A stretch of 45,085 nt of DNA from an uncultured Clostridia bacterium (GCA_947628825.1 CANRBH010000007.1:1-45085), one strand, 5' to 3'. Counted from the first letter of the stretch, positions 7,516 through 15,692 are shown. The notes: generated by a model from the letters alone, not told the origin. Made by a program: numbers and translations.

Positions 7516-7902
7516 ATGGAATATTTTCAAAGCATAGATTGGATGACAATGCTTAACTGTTTTATTATTGGTGGTATCATTTGCGTTGTTGGTCAGATTT
7601 TAATTGATAAAACCAAACTTACTCCCGCTAGAATATTAGTCGTATATGTTACTTTAGGAGCTATACTTGGTGGACTTGGAATATATAAATATTTAATAGA
7701 CTTTGCAGGATGTGGTGCTACTGTTCCTCTTACAGGCTTTGGTGCAAACCTAGCAAAAGGTGCAATGGAAGCAGTTAAAGAACAAGGCTTACTTGGTGCA
7801 TTTACTGGTGGAGTTAAAGCTTGTGCTGGTGGTATTGCAGCAGCAGTATTCTTTGGTTATATTGCTTCACTTGTTGCTAAACCTAAAATTAAAAAACAAT
7901 AA
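7516..7902 (+). CDS. spoVAE: stage V sporulation protein AE (SpoVAEb type)
   Basis: A 128-residue integral membrane subunit of the spore DPA channel: FIIGGIICVVGQILID, CGATVPLTGFGANLAKGAMEAVKEQG and a C-terminal glycine-rich membrane helix are family hallmarks shared with SpoVAC. The ORF track opens at a TTG at 7480, only three bases after the ribosome binding site. I prefer ATG 7516 (MEYFQSIDW), which gives the normal family N-terminus; TTG 7510 is possible. Initiation may depend on translation of an upstream eight-codon frame through a hairpin. A strong terminator follows. Confidence 0.88.
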   Translation: MEYFQSIDWMTMLNCFIIGGIICVVGQILIDKTKLTPARILVVYVTLGAILGGLGIYKYLIDFAGCGATVPLTGFGANLAKGAMEAVKEQGLLGAFTGGVKACAGGIAAAVFFGYIASLVAKPKIKKQ

Positions 7903-7905
7903 TTT

Positions 7906-7930
7906 AAGGAGCTTTGCTCCTTTTTTTTTT
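7906..7930 (+). terminator. terminator of the spoVA operon
   Basis: AAGGAGC/GCTCCTT stem with a 3-base loop followed by an unbroken run of T. Confidence 0.92.
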
Positions 7931-7953
7931 ACATATAAAAATTTTAAAAAATC

Positions 7954-7983
7954 TTGCTTTTTATTTTTTTGTTATGATATAAA
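7954..7983 (+). promoter_or_regulatory. possible promoter of the HNH gene
   Basis: TTGCTT and TATAAA are 18 bases apart, about 30 bases before the start codon. Confidence 0.4.
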
Positions 7984-8015
7984 TTAATTAAAATATTTTT
8001 AAGGGTGGGGTTTTC

Positions 8016-8669
8016 ATGATTATGTTCCTTCCGCACAAGTATTGTTCTTCTTATGCAGAAATACAGAAAGGAGTCTTATATATTTATAGAGTGTCTCGGT
8101 TCCGTTCTTTAATGTTCGAACTAACTTATTTATCTAAGAAAAGCCATTGTGTTTATTGTGGTAGAAAGCTTAGATTAAGCTTTAAAGATTCTGCAAGAAC
8201 TCTAGATCATATGTATCCAGAAGCAATTGGTGGAGTAACTATTACTGATAATCTTGCTATTTGTTGTTCTTCATGTAATAGTGAAAAAAGAGCTATGACT
8301 GTTCAAGAATATTTAACTTTTTTAAGTCTTCCTAAAAAAGAAAGGTCTAGATATGCTAAAAAAGTTTTGTCCTCTAGAGAGTCTATTTATTATTCTACTG
8401 GTTTTTCTCTTCCTAGTGAATGGATTGAATATGTAAAAACTTCTTCTATTAGAAATGTTGCAATAGCAGAAAAAAGAGGAAATCTTTATATTAAAGTTTC
8501 TAAGTTCTATGAAAAATATAAAAATTTTCCCTTTCCCGTTATTGTTGATAAAAAAGGAATCGTTCTCTACAATTATGCAGTTTATCTTTATGCAAAAGAT
8601 AAAAACATAAAAAAGGTTCCAATAATAAGACTTGAAAACGTTGACTGCAAAGATAGAAAACTTAATTAA
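8016..8669 (+). CDS. HNH endonuclease domain protein
   Basis: A 217-residue protein with an HNH nuclease core near residues 42-95: CVYCG, then LDHMYPEAIGG with the catalytic His, then NLAICCSSCNSEK. The two CxxC pairs should hold a structural zinc. The C-terminal 110 residues are not recognised. It is a single-gene unit with its own promoter, an AAGGGTGGGG ribosome binding site and a shared terminator. No methylase, integrase or toxin partner lies beside it, so restriction, homing or a cellular repair role cannot be told apart. Confidence 0.85.
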   Translation: MIMFLPHKYCSSYAEIQKGVLYIYRVSRFRSLMFELTYLSKKSHCVYCGRKLRLSFKDSARTLDHMYPEAIGGVTITDNLAICCSSCNSEKRAMTVQEYLTFLSLPKKERSRYAKKVLSSRESIYYSTGFSLPSEWIEYVKTSSIRNVAIAEKRGNLYIKVSKFYEKYKNFPFPVIVDKKGIVLYNYAVYLYAKDKNIKKVPIIRLENVDCKDRKLN

Positions 8670-8703
8670 TTTGTATAAGCTTTATAGTTAGTGTGCAACA
8701 CAC

Positions 8704-8737
8704 AAAAAATCTTGGAAATAAAATTCCAAGATTTTTT
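8704..8737. terminator. bidirectional terminator between the HNH gene and rpsI
   Basis: AAAATCTTGGAA/TTCCAAGATTTT, a 12-bp stem with A and T runs on both sides, serves the converging genes. Confidence 0.92.
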
Positions 8738-8746
8738 AAATTTATT

Positions 8747-9154
8747 TTATCTCTTACTAAATTGTGGAGCTTTACGAGCTTTTTTAAGACCATATTTCTT
8801 TCTTTCTTTTTCACGAGAGTCTCTTGTTAATAATCCGTTTGATTTTAATACTGGTCTATATTCTTCTTGATTTGCTTCATTTAATGCTCTTGCTATTCCA
8901 TGACGAACTGCTCCAGCTTGACCTGCAAATCCGCCACCTTTAACTGTTGCTACAACATCATATTTTGTTAATGTTTCAGTAACTGTTAATGGTTGTTTTA
9001 CAATAACTCTAAGTGTTTCTTCTCCAAAGTATTCTTGTATGTCTTTACCGTTTACAGTAATTTTTCCTTTTCCTTCAGTAAGTCTTACTCTAGCTATTGA
9101 ACTTTTTCTTCTTCCTGTACCTAAGAATACATCATTATTTTTTGACTTAGCCAT
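8747..9154 (-). CDS. rpsI: 30S ribosomal protein S9
   Basis: A 135-residue uS9. The [14 protein letters not shown] opening, [18 protein letters not shown] core and the basic tail [17 protein letters not shown], which reaches the ribosomal P site, are all present. It is cotranscribed with rplM 17 bases upstream, the near-universal L13-S9 pair. Confidence 0.98.
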   Translation of the reverse strand: MAKSKNNDVFLGTGRRKSSIARVRLTEGKGKITVNGKDIQEYFGEETLRVIVKQPLTVTETLTKYDVVATVKGGGFAGQAGAVRHGIARALNEANQEEYRPVLKSNGLLTRDSREKERKKYGLKKARKAPQFSKR

Positions 9155-9171
9155 TTATAGTTTCCTCCCTC

Positions 9172-9606
9172 TTAAAATTTCCATACTTCTGGTTTTTGTG
9201 CTACATTTTCATGTTCAGCGTCTGCATATACTCTTAATTTTGTAAGCATTTGTCTTCCTAAACTATTATGTGGTAACATTCCTTTTACTGCTATCATCAT
9301 AGCTTTTTCTGGTTTTGTTTCCATCATAACTCTTGCAGAAGTTTCTTTCATATTTCCAACATATCCTGTAAAATGAGTATATTTCTTTTGATCTAATTTC
9401 TTTCCTGTAAGTACTGCTTTTGAACAGTTAATTATTATTACATAGTCTCCTACATCCATATTAGGTGTAAAAGTTGGTTTATGTTTTCCTCTTAATAATT
9501 TTGCAGCCTCTGAAGCAACTCTTCCTAAAGGTTTATTTTCAGCATCAATTATATACCATTTTCTTTCAATTTCATTTTTCTTAACACTATAAGTAGTATT
9601 ATTCAT
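9172..9606 (-). CDS. rplM: 50S ribosomal protein L13
   Basis: A 144-residue uL13, an early assembly protein of the large subunit. [32 protein letters not shown] (in part: [16 protein letters not shown]), [18 protein letters not shown] and [13 protein letters not shown] are family signatures. First gene of the rplM-rpsI operon, with its own promoter and a structured leader. Ribosome binding site GGAGG before ATG. Confidence 0.98.
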   Translation of the reverse strand: MNNTTYSVKKNEIERKWYIIDAENKPLGRVASEAAKLLRGKHKPTFTPNMDVGDYVIIINCSKAVLTGKKLDQKKYTHFTGYVGNMKETSARVMMETKPEKAMMIAVKGMLPHNSLGRQMLTKLRVYADAEHENVAQKPEVWKF

Positions 9607-9711
9607 GGTAAAATTTCCTCCATTTCTATTTCAAAATAAATTATATATATGAAACCTTAAGAGTTTATTTACCGGGGAATTGCTCTAAAAGGTCATATTT
9701 ACTATAACGCT
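9607..9711 (-). promoter_or_regulatory. structured rplM mRNA leader (candidate L13 autoregulatory element)
   Basis: About 105 bases lie between the predicted start and rplM. They fold as ACCTT-TT-AGAG / CTCT-T-AAGGT (9693-9654) around a 19-base loop containing CCCCGG, unusually GC-rich for this DNA. L13 leaders that bind the protein are known in Firmicutes; I infer this is one from position and structure, not from a covariance model. Confidence 0.55.
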
Positions 9712-9716
9712 ATATT

Positions 9717-9745
9717 ATTTTATTACAAATTGCAAAAAAAGTCAA
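9717..9745 (-). promoter_or_regulatory. promoter of rplM-rpsI
   Basis: TTGACT (9745-9740) and TAAAAT (9722-9717) with a 17-base spacer. It diverges from the infC promoter. Confidence 0.75.
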
Positions 9746-9763
9746 GGAATTTTGTAAAAAATA

Positions 9764-9792
9764 TTGACATAACTGAAAATTTGTAGTATTAT
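9764..9792 (+). promoter_or_regulatory. promoter of infC-rpmI-rplT
   Basis: TTGACA (9764-9769) and TATTAT (9787-9792) with a 17-base spacer. Confidence 0.8.
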
Positions 9793-9798
9793 AATTAA

Positions 9799-9955
9799 TG
9801 TATTTAAAGAAGAAGAATTTACTTCTCACCTTAACTAGATTAAGTCTTAGAAAAAGGTATTTATAAATTTTCATATTTTATAGTAATCTTGTATTACTTT
9901 TTATGTGTTTTTATAAATTAGAGAAGTAGATTGGTTCATAGCCAATCTTTTTTAT
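9799..9955 (+). promoter_or_regulatory. L20-type leader with antiterminator and terminator before infC
   Basis: A terminator AGATTGG/CCAATCT followed by TTTTTTATTT (9928-9955) stands 15 bases before the infC ribosome binding site. A distant upstream segment AATTTACTTCTC (9816-9827) can pair over 12 positions, one of them G-U, with GAGAAGTAGATT (9921-9932), which includes the left arm of the terminator. This long-range antiterminator versus terminator layout is that of the L20 autoregulatory leader of infC-rpmI-rplT in Bacillus. Confidence 0.75.
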
Positions 9956-9983
9956 TTATTATAAATTTAGGAGGTGTTTTAAC

Positions 9984-10493
9984 ATAAAACAAGAATTACC
10001 TATTAACGAACAGATTAGAGCTGATAAAGTTCAAGTCATTGATGAAAATAATCAAAAATTAGGAGTATTACCTTTAAATGAAGCTTTAGATTTAGCTTTT
10101 GAAAAAAAATTAGATTTAGTTTTAGTTGCTCCAAATAATGATCCTAAAGTTTGTAGAATTATGAACTATGGAAAATATAAATTTGAACAAGCTAAAAAAG
10201 AAAAAGAAGCTAGAAAAAAGGCTAAAGTTCTTGAAGTAAAAGAAATAAGAATTACGCCTAATATTGATAGCCATGATTTAGACTTTAAAATAAAGAATGC
10301 TAAGAGATTTATAGAAGATGGTAATAAAGTTAGATTTACTGTTAGATTTAGAGGTAGAGAAATGAACTACATAAAACAAGGTGAAGAAGTTTTAAATAAA
10401 ATAATTGAACTACTTCAAGATGTAGCAGTACCAGAAAAAAAGCCAGTTCTAGAAGGTAAAAATATGTTTATTATCTTAGCAAAAAAAGCTTAA
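9984..10493 (+). CDS. infC: translation initiation factor IF-3 with an ATA start codon
   Basis: A 169-residue IF-3, which binds the 30S subunit, polices start-codon choice and prevents premature subunit joining. The ORF track begins at an internal ATG (10161), but the reading frame is open and homologous from ATA at 9984: KQELPINEQIRADKVQVID is the normal IF-3 N-terminus. AGGAGG lies nine bases before the ATA, and no ATG, GTG or TTG lies between them. infC is known for rare starts (AUU in E. coli), which allow IF-3 to repress its own translation. Leads the infC-rpmI-rplT operon. Confidence 0.95.
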   Translation: MKQELPINEQIRADKVQVIDENNQKLGVLPLNEALDLAFEKKLDLVLVAPNNDPKVCRIMNYGKYKFEQAKKEKEARKKAKVLEVKEIRITPNIDSHDLDFKIKNAKRFIEDGNKVRFTVRFRGREMNYIKQGEEVLNKIIELLQDVAVPEKKPVLEGKNMFIILAKKA

Positions 10494-10562
10494 ATTCACA
10501 TTGTTTATTATTAGTTTTTATAAACTAAATAATTATATATTTTATACAAGGAGGATATTGTT

Positions 10563-10766
10563 ATGCCAAAGTTAAAAACAAATAAAGCTGCTAAAAAAAG
10601 ATATCATTATACAGCTACAGGAAAAGTAAAAAGAACTAAAGCTAATAGAAGACATTTATTAGCTAATAAAACAAACAGACAAAAAGCAAGCGGAAGCGTT
10701 CAAGATGCTTACGTAGATAAAACATGTAAGAATCATGTAAAGAAATTACTACCATATGGTAACTAA
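10563..10766 (+). CDS. rpmI: 50S ribosomal protein L35
   Basis: A 67-residue bL35, very basic: [24 protein letters not shown] and [13 protein letters not shown] are family signatures. It sits between infC and rplT as in nearly all bacteria, 69 bases after infC with an AAGGAGG site. Confidence 0.98.
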   Translation: MPKLKTNKAAKKRYHYTATGKVKRTKANRRHLLANKTNRQKASGSVQDAYVDKTCKNHVKKLLPYGN

Positions 10767-10798
10767 AATGACTAACTAAAAAAGGAAGGTGATTATAA

Positions 10799-11152
10799 AT
10801 GGCAAGAGTAAAAACTGCAGTTATTACAAGAAAAAAACATAAAAAAATATTAAGAAGAGCTAAAGGTTATTATGGAGCTAAGGGATACAGATTTAGACAA
10901 GCTAAACAAGCTGTTATGAAATCTGGAAACTACGCTTTCGTTGGAAGAAAAGACAAAAAAAGTAATTTTAGAAGATTATGGATTACAAGAATAAATGCAG
11001 CTGCAAGATTAAACGGAATGACTTATAGCACATTAGTAGCTGGTCTAAAAAAAGCTAATGTTACAATTAACAGAAAAATGTTAGCTGACTTAGCTGTAAC
11101 TGATAGCAAAGCATTTGCAGAAATTTGCAAATTAGCTAAAAGTGCAAAATAA
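10799..11152 (+). CDS. rplT: 50S ribosomal protein L20
   Basis: A 117-residue bL20, needed early in 50S assembly and, in Bacillus, the repressor that acts on the infC leader. [28 protein letters not shown] (in part: [15 protein letters not shown]), [17 protein letters not shown] and the C-terminal [15 protein letters not shown] are diagnostic. Last gene of its operon; a terminator follows. Confidence 0.98.
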   Translation: MARVKTAVITRKKHKKILRRAKGYYGAKGYRFRQAKQAVMKSGNYAFVGRKDKKSNFRRLWITRINAAARLNGMTYSTLVAGLKKANVTINRKMLADLAVTDSKAFAEICKLAKSAK

Positions 11153-11188
11153 TATAAATTTTTAATTTCGTATTAAGATTATATGTAT

Positions 11189-11219
11189 AAAAAAATGGAG
11201 TGTTCTGCTCCATTTTTTT
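11189..11219. terminator. bidirectional terminator between rplT and yunB
   Basis: AAAAATGGAG/CTCCATTTTT stem with a 7-base loop between converging genes. Confidence 0.92.
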
Positions 11220-11220
11220 A

Positions 11221-11928
11221 TTAACCTAAAACGTTAAGTGTATCCCCTTCACTCATTCCATTTAGATTATAATATGTTTCTGGTATGTTACCTACAATTA
11301 CCGCTTCTGCTAGAAGGACTTGTGTATTTACATCCTCATCACTATCTTTATATGGTGTTAAAATACTTATATGGCAAGTTATATCAATATAAATTCTATG
11401 CAAAGTTTGGTTTATACCAGCGTCTGAAAACTCTGACTTTATGTTTGTTTCAATATTTCCTACTGTAACCATTGTTAGTCTTATATTAGGGCCTTTTCCA
11501 ATGAAAAATTTATTACCAGTAATAGTTCCTAATCTTAAATCAAAATTAGTGTTTTCTGCTTTATCTAATTCTTCTTGTAATTCCAAAGCGATACTTGAGC
11601 AAATCTTGTTTATATTAACAACATCCAATTTCATTAATTTGATATTTCCATCACTATCTTTTTCTATTGTGCATAAGTCTTGATATGTCATATCCTTCAT
11701 TGCATTGCTTGCAGCATTATTAGAAAGAGTCGCAGCTGTCCCTCTTGCTAAAACCCTTGATTGTCTTTCTAAAAGTGGAGTAATTGTGTTATCAATAAGT
11801 TTTATAGCTGTATAATAAGATATAAATATAATCAACATTATTATTAGCAAGAATTTTTTTCTGTTATCAAATCTTGTAGTAATTCCAACAATTCTCGGTA
11901 GTCTAAATCTTGAATAAATCTTATCCAT
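11221..11928 (-). CDS. yunB: sporulation protein YunB
   Basis: A 235-residue YunB-family protein, known from Bacillus as a mother-cell (sigma-E) sporulation gene of unclear biochemical role. One membrane helix follows a basic N-terminus (RKKFLLIIMLIIFISYYTAIKLID), then an extracytoplasmic domain with the family end VGNIPETYYN. It starts two bases after the sipL stop codon, so the two are translationally coupled and probably expressed together. Confidence 0.88.
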   Translation of the reverse strand: MDKIYSRFRLPRIVGITTRFDNRKKFLLIIMLIIFISYYTAIKLIDNTITPLLERQSRVLARGTAATLSNNAASNAMKDMTYQDLCTIEKDSDGNIKLMKLDVVNINKICSSIALELQEELDKAENTNFDLRLGTITGNKFFIGKGPNIRLTMVTVGNIETNIKSEFSDAGINQTLHRIYIDITCHISILTPYKDSDEDVNTQVLLAEAVIVGNIPETYYNLNGMSEGDTLNVLG

Positions 11929-11929
11929 C

Positions 11930-13456
11930 CTACCCCATATACTTTTCTATAAATAATTGATCACCAGGAAAAATCTTATCACTTTTTAATTCGTTAGTGT
12001 CTATTATACTCTGAACTGTACTATTAAAAGCTTTTGCTATTTTCCACAAGCTATCATTCGGTTTTACTTGATAAATAACCATATTGTAATCATCTACATA
12101 TTCATTTTCCAATTCTTCAATATTATTTATAAGTTTTAAATCTACATTTCGAGAAGATACTATATTAAAACCTAAGTCAAGTTTTACATTAACTTCTCCA
12201 CCTGGCATAATATTAAAGTCTTGCAAGATAATATCCGGCTTAACTTTTACATTTGACTTGCTAGTTATTCCATTACAGCTTACCTTACATTCAAAAGGAA
12301 CATCTAATTTTCTAGTTTGAATACCTGTCATTCCATTAGAAGAACAAGTAAATAATAAATTAACATTTCCATTTATCATTACTTCGTTGTCATTAACTCT
12401 ACTATTAGTTACTACTACTTTAGCATCAACATCATATACTTTTTCATCCCCAATATCTAAAAGTTCTTTTTGATTTATACTATATGTTCCATCATAAGTA
12501 GCTTTATTTTGAATCATCTTAATGTTGCTTTGTTCAAATTTTAAATTCGTACTTGGACTGTATAAATCCTGAATTAAATTTATTTCTTTATTATCATAGG
12601 CAGTTGCATTAACTCCTACTTCTATCTCAACATAAATTGAATGTTCCTCTACACTATTAGGTTTAACAACCATATTTTTAATTTCAAAATCATATTCACA
12701 AGGATTATTTTCTGTAATATCCTGCATATCAATAAAGCCCATTATTGGGAATTTTGCAGTAACTGAATTTATCCTTCCATCTTCAGTTGAATATAATATT
12801 TTAAGCCTAATATCAGCTTTTGTAAGAATCTTGTTGTAACTTACCTTAATGCTTTTATTAGTAATATCACTATTAACTTTTAATATTTCTGCTAGATTAT
12901 CATTGCTGTCTATATTAACTGTTTCCTTGGCAACTGTTTTAGTTTGACCTACTCCAAGTACAACATTAACTGGAATAGTGCTTTCTAGTTTTTGTATATC
13001 TTTTAAATCAACATTATTAACAAATTCAACATTAGAATTTGCTAGAATTGTTATTTCAAAATTCAAACTTGCTTTTAAATTAACTTTTCTTTCATTTACA
13101 ATTTTACAATCTACTTGCCCTAATGAAACTTGTATATTATCATTCATATCTGATGTAACATTTTCTACATTAAAACTTTGAGAAAAATCAAGAGTATGAT
13201 TTATACTTCTTACTCCTCTTGTTTTTCCATCATCACCAATATACATTGCATATACGTTTACTGAACCATCAACTCTAACTTTTCCATCCATTACTTCTTT
13301 TTTATAAATATTAACTACTCCACTAGTTCCTATTATTTCAAGTATGTCCGGTTTTACATCTGGAACAATGCAGTCTCCATCAACTTCTATAGTTTCATTT
13401 TTATTTGTAATTACTTGATTGATAGCCAGTTTACTTTTTTCCAACTTTATAGCCAT
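11930..13456 (-). CDS. sipL: SipL-type spore coat morphogenetic protein (SPOCS repeats plus LysM)
   Basis: A 508-residue protein with about three SPOCS (DUF3794) units, roughly residues 20-150, 165-290 and 310-450, each with an IVPDVKPDILEIIG-like or related strand pattern, and a C-terminal LysM domain (YQVKPNDSLWKIAKAFNSTV...LKSDKIFPGDQLFI). This layout and length match Clostridioides difficile SipL, which binds SpoIVA and helps anchor the coat to the forespore surface. spoVM, encoding the membrane anchor of SpoIVA, is also in this window. Strong AGGAGG site before ATG. Confidence 0.85.
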   Translation of the reverse strand: MAIKLEKSKLAINQVITNKNETIEVDGDCIVPDVKPDILEIIGTSGVVNIYKKEVMDGKVRVDGSVNVYAMYIGDDGKTRGVRSINHTLDFSQSFNVENVTSDMNDNIQVSLGQVDCKIVNERKVNLKASLNFEITILANSNVEFVNNVDLKDIQKLESTIPVNVVLGVGQTKTVAKETVNIDSNDNLAEILKVNSDITNKSIKVSYNKILTKADIRLKILYSTEDGRINSVTAKFPIMGFIDMQDITENNPCEYDFEIKNMVVKPNSVEEHSIYVEIEVGVNATAYDNKEINLIQDLYSPSTNLKFEQSNIKMIQNKATYDGTYSINQKELLDIGDEKVYDVDAKVVVTNSRVNDNEVMINGNVNLLFTCSSNGMTGIQTRKLDVPFECKVSCNGITSKSNVKVKPDIILQDFNIMPGGEVNVKLDLGFNIVSSRNVDLKLINNIEELENEYVDDYNMVIYQVKPNDSLWKIAKAFNSTVQSIIDTNELKSDKIFPGDQLFIEKYMG

Positions 13457-13510
13457 AGCCTACCTCCTTAACATTTACTTAAATATATGCCATTAAAGTT
13501 AGATTATGCA

Positions 13511-13554
13511 AAAAATAAATAAGATTCGAATCATTATTTTAATTCAAATCTTAT
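13511..13554 (-). terminator. terminator after the unknown 13.6-kb gene
   Basis: On the minus strand ATAAGATTTGAAT pairs with ATTCGAATCTTAT over 13 positions with one mismatch, followed by TTATTTTTT. Confidence 0.75.
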
Positions 13555-13576
13555 CCTTTAATTCGATATAAAGCAG

Positions 13577-14233
13577 TTATAGTTCTTGCTCACTATTCTC
13601 CATACCTAAAACATCAATTACTTCTCCTGTTCTAACACTGTATCTACTGCATAAATCATTATAAGATATTTTGCTTCCATCCATATTTCGACCATTTCTA
13701 TATTCATTTCTCAATTTCATAGCAAGATTTTCTAACTGTACTTTTTCAAGTTCTCTCCTTGCTTTGCTTCTACTAGAATCACTATAAGATGTATCATCAT
13801 AATACATTTCACTTAATATTTTTTCTGCTGCTTTTCCATTTTCAAGGATAAAGTATATCCTAGCAAGATTTATTCTTGTTTCTACATCTATAAAACTTTT
13901 TTTCATATCATACAGTATTTTTTCTACTATGCCACCTTTTGTATTGCCTTTTTCTTTTTCTTTCTTTTTACGTGATACTACAACACTATATAATTTATTA
14001 TTTTTTAATCTGTCTTTTCTAAGCTTTTTTGATTCTTCTTCACTTAAATTTTCCATATATTGATAGACTTGCCATGTTTTTATTCCAAGTTTTCTTGCGA
14101 CTTCTTTTGGATATATATATTCTATCAGCTCACTTCTAATTTTTTGTTCCAATAGTTTTCTTTTTTCTAACACATCAGGACTTTTTATTTCTTTTTGATA
14201 TATAGTTTCAATATTTGAATTTTTCACTACCAT
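13577..14233 (-). CDS. unknown protein with two possible helix-turn-helix segments
   Basis: A protein of about 218 residues that I do not recognise. PKEVARKLGIKTWQVYQYM near residue 45 and ISYNDLCSRYSVRTGEVIDVL near the C-terminus read like helix-turn-helix units. Between them is a basic stretch (RKKKEKEKGNTKGG) and a helical segment (ETRINLARIYFILENGKAAEKIL) that resembles a TPR. It could be a small DNA-binding regulator. I use the ATG at 14233 just after AGAGGTG; the track's GTG lies inside that site. It is a single-gene unit between sipL and veg with terminators on both sides. Confidence 0.8.
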   Translation of the reverse strand: MVVKNSNIETIYQKEIKSPDVLEKRKLLEQKIRSELIEYIYPKEVARKLGIKTWQVYQYMENLSEEESKKLRKDRLKNNKLYSVVVSRKKKEKEKGNTKGGIVEKILYDMKKSFIDVETRINLARIYFILENGKAAEKILSEMYYDDTSYSDSSRSKARRELEKVQLENLAMKLRNEYRNGRNMDGSKISYNDLCSRYSVRTGEVIDVLGMENSEQEL

Positions 14234-14312
14234 AATCACCTCTAAATTTATGGTATTATATCACAGAATTAAAGGAAAATCAACTGTTTTGACGAACTGG
14301 TAAATATAAGAG

Positions 14313-14347
14313 CATAAAAAATAAAGTAGCCATTAAAACTACTTTAT
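14313..14347 (-). terminator. terminator of veg
   Basis: ATAAAGTAG/CTACTTTAT, 9 bp, followed on the minus strand by TTTTT. Confidence 0.85.
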
Positions 14348-14356
14348 CCTAAAAAT

Positions 14357-14659
14357 TTAATTTAAAGAAACCTTAACCTTCTTTGGAGTCTTAACTAATG
14401 GTGGAATAAGTGGGCTATAACTTTCTCCATCAAATACATCAACTTCAACAGTTCTAGTTAATACATCCTTGTATTGGTAAGATACATTTCTTTCGTTTTC
14501 ATCATACTTAACCACAAAAATATTAGGGTAAGCTTTTTCTATTGTTGCTTCCTTTTCAAACGATCTACTTCTTCCTAGAGATCCTTTTACAATAATCTTT
14601 TGTCCAATTTTTTCCTTGATGTCAGTTTGTAAGTTTGTAATATCCTCTTGGTAAATCAT
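14357..14659 (-). CDS. veg: Veg family protein
   Basis: A 100-residue member of the Veg family, which in Bacillus is very highly expressed from a strong vegetative promoter and stimulates biofilm matrix genes. The fold signature is seen in IGQKIIVKGSLGRSRSFEKEATIEKAYPNIFVVKYDENE (in part: KGSLGRSRSFEKEATIE) and VSYQYKDVLTRTVEV. The C-terminus is extended by about 15 residues with a PPLVKTPKKVKV tail. Single-gene unit with a terminator; a Spo0A-box sequence lies in its promoter spacer. Confidence 0.9.
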   Translation of the reverse strand: MIYQEDITNLQTDIKEKIGQKIIVKGSLGRSRSFEKEATIEKAYPNIFVVKYDENERNVSYQYKDVLTRTVEVDVFDGESYSPLIPPLVKTPKKVKVSLN

Positions 14660-14689
14660 TTAATCACCTACTTTTCTTATGATGTTTAA

Positions 14690-14718
14690 AAACTATCATT
14701 TTTGTCGAAAAAAGTCAA
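14690..14718 (-). promoter_or_regulatory. veg promoter overlapped by a Spo0A box
   Basis: TTGACT (14718-14713) and a weak -10 TAGTTT (14695-14690) are 17 bases apart. The spacer contains TTCGACA (plus-strand TGTCGAA, 14703-14709), a perfect 0A-box consensus. A Spo0A dimer bound there would cover the promoter. Confidence 0.5.
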
Positions 14719-14805
14719 TGAAAATTATGTTTATCAAGTTTATATATTGTTAGAGTTTCAATAGTTTCAGAGTAATATTACAAATATATTACAATTTGTT
14801 TTTTC

Positions 14806-14853
14806 ACAAAAAAATAGACATAATTCTTATTTTTTTATTTATGTCTATTTTTC
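14806..14853 (-). terminator. terminator of spoIIQ
   Basis: Long stem built on AAATAGACATAA and its complement TTATGTCTATTT, with T tracts on both strands, 10 bases after the spoIIQ stop. Confidence 0.8.
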
Positions 14854-14861
14854 TTGTAAAC

Positions 14862-15665
14862 TTATTTGATATAAATATCTGGATTTACATATTCTCCATC
14901 TTTTAAAATTTCAAAATGTAAGTGGCTTCCATCTCCTGATTCAAATACTGCTGAGTTACCAACTGTGCCTATTGACTGTCCTTGTTCTACTTTATCTCCT
15001 TCTTTTACAAATTCTGTGCTAAGAAGGCTTGAATATACTGTTTGGAATCCATCATTATGTTCTATTGTTATACTTAATCCATATCTTGGGTCTTCTTTGA
15101 TATACTTTACCGTTCCTGGAGCAGATGCTTTTACAACTGTTGTTTTCTCTGCTTTAATATCTATTCCTCTATGTGTAATCCATTCTTGTAATGTATCAGA
15201 ATATATTAGACTATCCATTGAATAACTTGTTATATTGTCACCTTCAACAGGCCTTATAAATTGCTCAACTACTTTTTGTTCTGGATTATTATCTTTCTCT
15301 ACATTTGTATTACTATTTGTCTCTGTATTTGTATTATTATTTTGGTTTTCGTTTTCCTTAGTAGTACCATTAACTTCTTTTTCTTCATTAGTTGAATTTT
15401 CAGTTGTAACAGTATTTGTGTTGCTTTCAATAATGTCATTTTTTAATTCATTTACTGTTCTAGTAAGTTCTGAACTAGCCTGTTCTAGTGATTCCATTTC
15501 AGATAATCCTACTGAATTTCTATTTACTCTAGCTTCCCTTGATAATTTTTCTTCATTAGCAGATAAAATAATTGCAACTAAAAGCAATACTATCGAAATA
15601 ATAAATCCCATTATACTTAAACTTCTTTTATTTACTGTACTTTCCTTTTTCTTTCCTTCCTTCAT
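14862..15665 (-). CDS. spoIIQ: stage II sporulation protein Q (M23/LytM endopeptidase domain)
   Basis: A 267-residue single-pass membrane protein: basic N-terminus, a membrane helix (IMGFIISIVLLLVAIILSA) near residue 20, a long Asn/Thr/Glu-rich linker, then a LytM domain from about residue 140. The zinc motif is complete, with HRGID and HLHFEI. Clostridial SpoIIQ keeps this catalytic site, while Bacillus SpoIIQ has lost it. It is made in the forespore and pairs with SpoIIIAH across the intermembrane space during engulfment. It has a strong AGGAGG site and a good sigma-F-like promoter. In other clostridia spoIID is its neighbour; here a foreign-looking helicase gene separates them. Confidence 0.85.
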   Translation of the reverse strand: MKEGKKKESTVNKRSLSIMGFIISIVLLLVAIILSANEEKLSREARVNRNSVGLSEMESLEQASSELTRTVNELKNDIIESNTNTVTTENSTNEEKEVNGTTKENENQNNNTNTETNSNTNVEKDNNPEQKVVEQFIRPVEGDNITSYSMDSLIYSDTLQEWITHRGIDIKAEKTTVVKASAPGTVKYIKEDPRYGLSITIEHNDGFQTVYSSLLSTEFVKEGDKVEQGQSIGTVGNSAVFESGDGSHLHFEILKDGEYVNPDIYIK

Positions 15666-15692
15666 AATATCCTCCTAAAAATTTACTAATTA

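Noticed and set aside
15235-15678. 147-residue plus-strand ORF over spoIIQ
   Set aside because: Antisense shadow of the repetitive Asn/Thr/Glu linker of SpoIIQ; no ribosome binding site.
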